A DNA stretch of 16,211 bases, from the NCBI GenBank assembly GCA_030606805.1, contig JAUWFS010000056.1, forward strand, positions 1 through 16,211, read 5' to 3'. The stretch comes from B13-G4 sp030606805 (GTDB taxonomy: Bacteria > Desulfobacterota > Desulfobacteria > Desulfobacterales > ETH-SRB1). Shown here one piece after another: positions 6,579 to 12,575 of the stretch (positions are counted from its first letter, which is position 1; every line of letters starts with the position of its first letter). Under the pieces are notes generated by a model. It worked only from the letters and a program-made list of their open reading frames with translations. It was not told where the DNA came from and searched no databases. A program made the position numbers and the translations under genes.

Positions 6579-7741
6579 ATAATGAGTTGGAAGTTAATCT
6601 TGATAACTATCAGAATGAAACACAAGAACACGAATATATTAATGAGTTGGACAGGATCGATTCTTCCGACGCAGATAAGCTTTTAGACGTCGGCGTTGAT
6701 ACTAAAGAAACAGGTCGTGCAGGCACATTTATACAGAAAGACAAGTCTATTATACACTGCAAAACCAAATTGGACGGCGTTGAGGTAATGGGTATATCCA
6801 GGGCCAGAGAAAAACATGAATGGCTTGCCGATTATATGTGGAAAAACATTTCTCCTGATACCGACAAGTTTACAGCCCAGGCTAAGGAGAATCCTCACGA
6901 GGGTTACTATATTCGATCACTTCCGGGAGTTAAGACAGAGCAACCAATACAATCATGCCTTTATATAGCTAAAGATAAGTTTTCGCAAAATGTTCATAAT
7001 GTCGTAATAGCAGAAGAAGGTTCGGAGCTTCATGTTATTACAGGGTGTGCAACAGCTCCGCATCTAATATCAGGTTTGCATGTCGGTGTATCTGAATTTT
7101 ATGTAAAAAAAGGTGCAAAACTTATATTTACCATGATTCATGACTGGGGTGAAGAGATAAACGTCCGACCCAGAACAGTTATAAATGTTGATGAAGGCGG
7201 GCTTATTGTTTCTAACTATATATCTTTAAAACCAGTCGGTTCCCTTCAGATGTACCCTACGACATATCTTAATGGCAAAGGAGCCATTGCCCGTTTCAAC
7301 AGCATTTTGGTTGCCAGTAAGGGCAGTTTTCTGGATGTGGGATCAAAAATTGTATTAAACGCACCTGATTCACGTGCAGAGATAATATCGCGTGCAATTA
7401 CGACCGGTGGGACAATTATTGCCAGGGGAAACCTGATTGGAAAAGTCGCCGGCATAAAAGCACACCTTGAATGTAAAGGCCTGATAATAAATGATGGGCT
7501 TATGCATGCAATACCTGAGCTTCAGGGTTATGTTCCAAATGTTGAAATGTCTCATGAAGCTGCGGTAGGCAAAATTGATCAGCATGAAATTGAATATCTC
7601 ATGGCAAGGGGCCTTGATGAGGATGAAGCAGTATCGACAATTGTTCGCGGATTTTTGAATGTAGATATTGAAGGACTGCCGGAAAACTTAAAAAATAAAC
7701 TTGATAAGATTGTTTTTGAAACCCAGAAAGATATGATGTAG
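6566..7741 (+). CDS. sufB: SufB/SufD-family Fe-S scaffold protein (SmsB-like)
   Basis: Partner of the SufC ATPase; proteins of this family form the beta-helix core on which Fe-S clusters are built. The protein has 391 residues, shorter than E. coli SufB (495) and near SufD (423). Residues about 130-330 are repetitive beta-rich sequence (GGLIVSNYISLKPVG, GAIARFNSILVASKGS, AHLECKGLIINDG), followed by the family signature MSHEAAVGKIDQHEIEYLMARG (H330) and a helical C-terminus. C303 in HLECKGL is a candidate cluster ligand by position. The first 60 residues are acidic and low in conservation. It overlaps sufC by 13 bases, so the two are co-translated. Whether to call it SufB or SufD is a convention; in two-gene SMS systems a single SmsB serves as homodimer. 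Confidence 0.9.
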   Translation: MHDIDNELEVNLDNYQNETQEHEYINELDRIDSSDADKLLDVGVDTKETGRAGTFIQKDKSIIHCKTKLDGVEVMGISRAREKHEWLADYMWKNISPDTDKFTAQAKENPHEGYYIRSLPGVKTEQPIQSCLYIAKDKFSQNVHNVVIAEEGSELHVITGCATAPHLISGLHVGVSEFYVKKGAKLIFTMIHDWGEEINVRPRTVINVDEGGLIVSNYISLKPVGSLQMYPTTYLNGKGAIARFNSILVASKGSFLDVGSKIVLNAPDSRAEIISRAITTGGTIIARGNLIGKVAGIKAHLECKGLIINDGLMHAIPELQGYVPNVEMSHEAAVGKIDQHEIEYLMARGLDEDEAVSTIVRGFLNVDIEGLPENLKNKLDKIVFETQKDMM

Positions 7742-8038
7742 AATACAGTGGTCAGGGATCAGGGATCAGGGGTTAGGTGATTAGTCTCTTAATTCTGAAA
7801 TTTGTGTTTTTTCTGGCAGAAAATAAATTCGAAATACGAATATCGAAATCCGAAACAATATCGAATGACAAAAAATCAAAAACGACAGTATCCGCCGAAG
7901 GCAGATTTAATCGCTCTCAAGACATCTTCTACAGTTTTGAATATTTGAGCATTTAGTATTTGGATTTGTTTCGAGTTTCGTGCTTCGTGCTTTGGATTTC
8001 CGGTTTATCCGGGTTAGGGATTAGGAGAGATAAGTTAA
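7742..8038. repeat. Intergenic stretch with GGGATCA tandem and CGAAA-rich inverted repeat
   Basis: No gene is visible in these 297 bases. The left end (about 7751-7785) is a tandem of near-copies of CAGGGAT/GGGGTTAGG; a related GGGTTAGGGATTAGG closes the right end (about 8011-8025), in the same orientation. Between them, 7825-7865 and 7959-7999 are 41-base imperfect inverted copies (roughly two thirds matching), both built from spaced CGAAA units. The centre (about 7892-7902) has the small palindrome GCC-GAA-GGC also seen in the cores of copies A and B. It looks like a decayed intergenic repeat of a type frequent in this group. It ends at the ribosome binding site of the next gene. Confidence 0.6.
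8023..8028 (+). promoter_or_regulatory. Ribosome binding site for the TTG start of the HPr-domain gene
   Basis: AGGAGA at 8023-8028 stands ten bases before TTG 8039. A second purine-rich stretch, AAGGAG at 8043-8048, follows inside the frame, but no in-frame ATG, GTG or TTG lies at a proper distance after it. TTG 8039 is the best-supported start. Confidence 0.55.
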
Positions 8039-9343
8039 TTGCAAGGAGTATTAAAGAAATTTTCTTTTGATCAAAAGGTTAAGATATTTTCTTATGATTA
8101 TCTTAGATGTTGTGTTTACATCTCAAATCTTGAGCAAAACAGTATTTTTTTTACAAAAAAGCTTTTTTCGAGACTAATAGAATCATCTCAGATCCTGGAA
8201 GATTTTCTTGATTATCACGGGGCAAAAAACAATAAGAACTGGTATTATTATAGAGAGCTGTCTGCTGTTGTCAGGCATTTGGGCATTGGCAGCTATTCAC
8301 AGAAACACATTTTAAACCGCCTTGTTTTTTATGATCTTGTGAATACTGAAGACTTTGAGAAAGAAGGCAGGGCAACATTTAATTTTTTGATAAAGTCTCT
8401 ATTAAAACTTGCTCCGGTTATTCTTGATGAAGCCCGTCGACTGAACATACCTGTACCTGATGATAATTTTGATACTTTTGAATTCCCGGGTGTTACAACA
8501 AATGATTTGCTTGATTATGATATTGATGATGAAGACAAAGACCTGCAGAAGAAGCATATAGTTAAAATTGCCAGTGAGTTTCTATGTATTGCAAGAAATT
8601 TTGATAATCTTGGTTTTTATGAACCTTATGATTTGAAAAAGATTTTGGAGATTGTTCCCGACAAGATCAATGAGGTTGAGATAAGACAATTTGAGATGCT
8701 CGTACACAACCTTCAGTCTGCTTTTGATACTTATGTAATACATGGTGGATACAGGTTCGGCAACAGGAAACTCAAGGATCTCCGCGGTTGTTTTTCAGTT
8801 GTATTTCATCTTCTTCAAATGACAGGAAGGCTTCTGCATTTTTATGAGCGTCACCTCTATGAGGCAAGCTATAAGAACATCTACAAAAAGGTTCAGGAAC
8901 AGCTATTATCACTTGTTGATTCTGAAGTTCTTCTTGATCGGACAATTAATTACGGACTTTATTATGTCTGTCACTTCCTGACAACCGGTAAAAACCTGGC
9001 CGGTGAGATATTGAATGAAAATATTGAGCGTTCTTCAATTTCCGTAGGTGTTCCAGTTAAACTGGGTTTCCACAGCAGGCCCAGTCTTCTGGTTGCCAAA
9101 ATTGTTCGATATTATGGCGGTCAGGTGGAACTTTGTGTTGGAGAAGACAGGTTTGATGCGAGCAGCGTTCTTGATATACAGTGGGCAGGAGGAAAGATCC
9201 AGAAGGAAAATATAACTGAGGTTAAATTTGAAGGAGATGTTCGTGCGTTAAGAGACATTAAAATTCTTACCAGTGTCAATTATGGTGAGGATACAATGGG
9301 AAAAGGCGTACCTCTTCCAAAAGAGCTTGGTTATTTGAAATAG
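8039..9343 (+). CDS. Large protein with C-terminal HPr-like phosphocarrier domain; N-terminal region unrecognised
   Basis: The 434-residue protein has two parts. Residues about 336-420 match HPr of the phosphotransferase system: VPVKLGFHSRPSLLVAKIV carries the phospho-accepting histidine (H345) in an H-S-R-P-S context, followed by an SSVLDIQWAGG stretch corresponding to the region around the regulatory serine of HPr. Residues 1-335 are predominantly helical and acidic (for example DYDIDDEDKDLQKKH near 160), with no motif I recognise, no signal peptide and no membrane helix. Free-standing HPr is about 85-90 residues, so this is a large fusion. It was probably built as a regulator or specialised phosphorelay protein, since no PTS enzyme gene is in the window. 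TTG start, see the separate ribosome binding site. The stop codon lies three bases before copy C of the 9-nt-unit element (9347). Confidence 0.8.
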   Translation: MQGVLKKFSFDQKVKIFSYDYLRCCVYISNLEQNSIFFTKKLFSRLIESSQILEDFLDYHGAKNNKNWYYYRELSAVVRHLGIGSYSQKHILNRLVFYDLVNTEDFEKEGRATFNFLIKSLLKLAPVILDEARRLNIPVPDDNFDTFEFPGVTTNDLLDYDIDDEDKDLQKKHIVKIASEFLCIARNFDNLGFYEPYDLKKILEIVPDKINEVEIRQFEMLVHNLQSAFDTYVIHGGYRFGNRKLKDLRGCFSVVFHLLQMTGRLLHFYERHLYEASYKNIYKKVQEQLLSLVDSEVLLDRTINYGLYYVCHFLTTGKNLAGEILNENIERSSISVGVPVKLGFHSRPSLLVAKIVRYYGGQVELCVGEDRFDASSVLDIQWAGGKIQKENITEVKFEGDVRALRDIKILTSVNYGEDTMGKGVPLPKELGYLK

Positions 9344-9346
9344 TTA

Positions 9347-9562
9347 AAGTGCCTAAAATGCCTAAAGTGAGCTAAAGTGCCTAAAGTTAAGGTGTCGCTT
9401 CGCTCCATTAATTCATATAAAAATTAACAGAATTATAGAATTTTAGCCACTTTAGTTACTTCATATGAGATAGCTTGTCTGGTAAAGGTTAAAATTAGCA
9501 GCGCCGGAGGCGCATTCCTTAACTTTAGGCATTTTAGGCACTTTAATATACTTTAGGCACTT
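9347..9562. repeat. Copy C of the 9-nt-unit inverted-repeat element (HPr gene / ispD junction)
   Basis: Arms 9347-9388 and 9521-9562 are arrays of TAAAGTGCC-type units in the same order as in copy A; the left arm differs from the A left arm at three positions, and the right end (9514-9562, 49 bases) is identical to 4980-5028. The core is longer than in A and B. It runs in the same direction as B, with a hairpin GCGCC-GGA-GGCGC near the right arm (about 9501-9513). The element fills the whole space between the HPr-domain gene and ispD, ending two bases before the ispD ATG. Confidence 0.82.
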
Positions 9563-9564
9563 TT

Positions 9565-10260
9565 ATGACGGTATCAGCAATAATAGTTGCCGCAGGCAAG
9601 GGTATAAGGATGGACGATAACGTGCGCAAGCAGTATTTATTGCTTGATAACCGCCCGCTTATAAGCCACACAATTGAGGTATTTGATAAATGTAATATTA
9701 TAGACGAAATCTTTCTTGTTGTTCCTGAAGAAGATTTTGTGTTTTGTAATGAGAATATACTCAATCAACAAAATTTTCAAAAAAAGGTAAGCCTTGTACC
9801 TGGCGGCGATAGACGTCAGGATTCAGTTTATAACGGTCTTCTGGCAATTGATAATATTATAGATGATAGCATTGTAGTTATCCATGACGGCGTACGTCCG
9901 TTTATTCGCTCTGAACAGTTAACAGAATGTATAACATGTGCAACTGATTATGACGCCTGCATATTCGGCATACCTGCATATGATACTCTAAAAAAAGTTA
10001 ACAGCTCAGGATTTATTGAGAATACAATTGAAAGAAATACAATATGGCTTGCACAGACACCTCAGGCTTTTAAATATAACTTGATAAGAAGAGCCCATGA
10101 AAATGCCATACGTACCGGGATTAATGGTACAGACGATGCCATGTTAGTAGAACAACTTGGAATAAAGGTAAGGGTTGTCACGGGCAGCAGGTGCAACGTT
10201 AAAATTACAACCAAAGAAGATTTATTACTCGTAAGAGCAATGGTTAAAAGCGGAGCTTAA
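9565..10260 (+). CDS. ispD: 2-C-methyl-D-erythritol 4-phosphate cytidylyltransferase (IspD)
   Basis: Transfers CMP from CTP to 2-C-methyl-D-erythritol 4-phosphate, a step of the non-mevalonate isoprenoid pathway. The 231 residues match the usual length and carry every motif: nucleotide-binding VAAGKGIRM with R15 and K22, PGGDRRQDSVYNGL (79-92), VVIHDGVRPF (104-113), R157, QTPQAF (165-169), GTDDAML, and K213 in VKITTKEDL. It is not fused to IspF. The start must be ATG 9565, because the family begins four or five residues before the AAG motif; the 5' leader is then entirely the right arm of copy C, and the only purine-rich stretch is TTTAGG at 9552-9557. The tail overlaps the convergent gene at 10244-12001 by 17 bases. 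Confidence 0.95.
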   Translation: MTVSAIIVAAGKGIRMDDNVRKQYLLLDNRPLISHTIEVFDKCNIIDEIFLVVPEEDFVFCNENILNQQNFQKKVSLVPGGDRRQDSVYNGLLAIDNIIDDSIVVIHDGVRPFIRSEQLTECITCATDYDACIFGIPAYDTLKKVNSSGFIENTIERNTIWLAQTPQAFKYNLIRRAHENAIRTGINGTDDAMLVEQLGIKVRVVTGSRCNVKITTKEDLLLVRAMVKSGA

Positions 10261-12001
10261 AATCCCCTAACAGCATATCTCCCAAATTTAAACGCTTGTT
10301 GAGCTCATCTTTAATTATTCCAAAATCCCTCAGACTGTTATTTGTCTGATTCAAATGATCGTCAACCTTGGCCATGATTGTATTTTTCAGCTTATTTTCA
10401 AGTTTTTCCGTTTCTTTGTGTATTACCTTTTCAAGAGTATTTTTAAGAATGCTATCGAGGTCTGATGTGATATTAATTTTGTAATCATCAAACGTTCCGT
10501 TTATATCTGCCCTGGCGGAAAATTTTGATACATCTGATAATGCAGATACAATGGTATTTGCAATAATGCCGGCTTGATCTTTGTTATTTGAAGATAGTTT
10601 TACTGATTGCAAATTTGCGATTATGTTTGCAGAAATATTATCACCTTTCAGGATTGCCATCATTTTGAGATCAGCAGACGCCTTATTTATTTTTAAAGGT
10701 AATTTTGATTCATCAGACAGCGTTAAATTATCAACATCATATCCTTTTATAAGAGAATAAATGTTGTCTTTGGACTGTGCAGCTTTGATGTGGTCAAATA
10801 TGCCATTAATTTTAACGGATTTTATGCCCTTCATATTATTACCTGAAAACTCAAATGTAAGAGGAGCCCCCATAATATGCTGATCAGGAGTTATATTGTT
10901 AATCAAGCCTTTTATTATATCGCCTGATTTGAGTTGCAGTTCAGCTTTTGTCTGTCGTATGAGAAAATCAGGCAGCGGCTCATATTCCTTAAAGCGGATA
11001 TTTACTCCTCTGCCCCTGATCGGTTTGACTACTTCTTTCCTTTTTTCTTTTTGTGCAGTCTTTTTTTCTAAGCAGGGCTGAATTTTATTATAACAGTATA
11101 ATGCTTTTTCCATCCATTCTGATACGTTTTTCCCAAAGAGCAATTGAGTAAAATTTGAAAGATTTTGCGGTGATAAAGTATATTTTTGTTTCAGACGTTC
11201 CACATCTCTCATGGGCGCTTTTGATGCCAGGTCTATACGATTTTTAAAAGATGAAAACGATTTTTCAAATTCGTGACGTGCCTGTTTTATACTATCAAGG
11301 TCTTTTTGTACTTCTTGTTGAATGTCGGCTATATCTCCCGCTGAACTAAGGAGCCCTTCAAAAGTTATTTTTTTCTTCGATGTTATATTTTCAATTTGTT
11401 TTTTGTATTCGGCATACTTCTTCTCATCAAGAAGCTCATCAAGCTGTTTTTCCCATCTTTTCTTTTCTGCCTCGATATCATGCTGTATTGATTCGAGCAT
11501 CTTTATGCTTTCCAGTTCCTCATTCTTTAAAATTTCTTCAACGTCGAGTTTCTCAATATCGGGCATTACGATTTCAAAAAACTTCATTTTTTTAGAAGAT
11601 TTTAAAGAAATTGCCGGTGAGATATCCGATTCGGACACAACAGCTCCCGATACCTTGCGTGGTGTATTAAATTGAATTCCTTCTACAGCCATTTCATCTA
11701 TAATAATTTTTCTGCGAAGCAAGTTCATGGCATCAAGCGATAAATTCATTCTGGAAATTTCCACGGCATTTTCCATTGGTTTATCGGGATTTGTTAGTTG
11801 AAGCCCGATAATCTCCAGGCCTGATGGTAAAATAGATAAATCTGTCTCATCTATTTCTACTTTTGCGCCGAGAGCTTTTGTGCCGTATTCCTCAATCAGT
11901 CTTTCTATAAAACCATCTACTAAAAGAAACCATAAAATGGAAATAACAACCGTGATGCCTAAAAAGGCAAAAAGACCCTGCCAGCGTATCCATGTTTTCA
12001 T
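10244..12001 (-). CDS. TIGR03545-type envelope protein (AsmA-like, one N-terminal membrane anchor)
   Basis: The 585 residues start with a short basic segment and one hydrophobic helix (about 9-30, LFAFLGITVVISILWFLLVDG), so the protein is anchored in the inner membrane with its bulk outside the cytoplasm. Residues 45-120 (KVEIDETDLSILPSGLEIIGL, MNLSLDAMNLLRRKIIIDEM) resemble the repeated beta layout of AsmA-like proteins. Residues about 145-285 are a charged coiled coil, and the rest again beta-rich (about 340-510). I recognise the TIGR03545 family, typically encoded next to TIGR03546, as here, where the start lies 11 bases after the stop of that gene. A GAGGTG before the ATG serves as binding site. 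Biological role unknown; lipid or envelope handling is inferred from AsmA resemblance. Its 3' end overlaps ispD by 17 bases. Confidence 0.8.
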   Translation of the reverse strand: MKTWIRWQGLFAFLGITVVISILWFLLVDGFIERLIEEYGTKALGAKVEIDETDLSILPSGLEIIGLQLTNPDKPMENAVEISRMNLSLDAMNLLRRKIIIDEMAVEGIQFNTPRKVSGAVVSESDISPAISLKSSKKMKFFEIVMPDIEKLDVEEILKNEELESIKMLESIQHDIEAEKKRWEKQLDELLDEKKYAEYKKQIENITSKKKITFEGLLSSAGDIADIQQEVQKDLDSIKQARHEFEKSFSSFKNRIDLASKAPMRDVERLKQKYTLSPQNLSNFTQLLFGKNVSEWMEKALYCYNKIQPCLEKKTAQKEKRKEVVKPIRGRGVNIRFKEYEPLPDFLIRQTKAELQLKSGDIIKGLINNITPDQHIMGAPLTFEFSGNNMKGIKSVKINGIFDHIKAAQSKDNIYSLIKGYDVDNLTLSDESKLPLKINKASADLKMMAILKGDNISANIIANLQSVKLSSNNKDQAGIIANTIVSALSDVSKFSARADINGTFDDYKINITSDLDSILKNTLEKVIHKETEKLENKLKNTIMAKVDDHLNQTNNSLRDFGIIKDELNKRLNLGDMLLGDFKLRF

Positions 12002-12012
12002 GAAACACCTCT

Positions 12013-12519
12013 CTATTCTGATACAGCCTGATAAGCCGTATAGAGCTTACTTGCCTTAACTGCCTGTATTATCCGGCTTCTTTGTACCCATCCAAGTAGA
12101 TTGCTCCGATACTTTATTATTGCCAGCTTTGAAAATATAAATGCAGGGATAAACAATATGAAAGAGAAGAGAAGGCTTCCCATAACAACAGAATTGTTAA
12201 GTTTTTCAAGTCTGAAAAAAGTTATATTGTAAAGAGATGTACCTATGGTTTCTAAAGGTTTTGCAGTTAAAACTGCAAAACCGATCAAGTGGAAAAGCGG
12301 ATCCAAAAGATAGGCGATTCCTGAAAAGAATATCAATCCCAGAATAAATGACGAAATATTAATTCTGATTATCAGTACTATAAGCAGAATAAATAAATTA
12401 TGAAGACTGAAAAGAGGACTGAGGCCGGCTATCATGGCAAAACATAATGCAAGGCTGATTTGCCCCGGCTCTGTTTCTGAGTTAAGTACCTTAAGTAACC
12501 TGGCAATCATGGTAAGCAT
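12013..12519 (-). CDS. TIGR03546-type multi-spanning membrane protein (DUF2062-like)
   Basis: A 168-residue integral membrane protein with about four hydrophobic stretches (around 22-38, 40-55, 56-86, 112-134). The N-terminal pattern, in which a small amphipathic helix is followed by a glycine/proline-bearing ALCFAMIAGLSPLFSLHN, is typical of the DUF2062-like TIGR03546 family. This family is nearly always found beside TIGR03545, and here it is directly upstream in the same operon. The pairing suggests joint function in the envelope, not established. Binding site AGGGAGA (12526-12532 on the plus-strand coordinates) lies at a good distance from ATG 12519. The gene starts 56 bases after the ycaO stop. 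Confidence 0.8.
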   Translation of the reverse strand: MLTMIARLLKVLNSETEPGQISLALCFAMIAGLSPLFSLHNLFILLIVLIIRINISSFILGLIFFSGIAYLLDPLFHLIGFAVLTAKPLETIGTSLYNITFFRLEKLNNSVVMGSLLFSFILFIPAFIFSKLAIIKYRSNLLGWVQRSRIIQAVKASKLYTAYQAVSE

Positions 12520-12575
12520 TGTTTTTCTCCCTGCATGAGCTTCGGGTGTGATACCTGAAGTGTTAGAGCTTTGAG

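Noticed and set aside
11322..11675. 117-codon plus-strand open frame rich in S and F
   Set aside because: It mirrors the K/E-rich coiled coil of the TIGR03545 protein; antisense of AAA/GAA codons gives the F/S-rich translation.
12540..12560. Small hairpin between ycaO and the TIGR03546 gene (CTTCGGGT / ACCTGAAG)
   Set aside because: On the transcribed (minus) strand the stem contains an A-C mismatch, there is no T-run, and the binding site follows closely; not a terminator.
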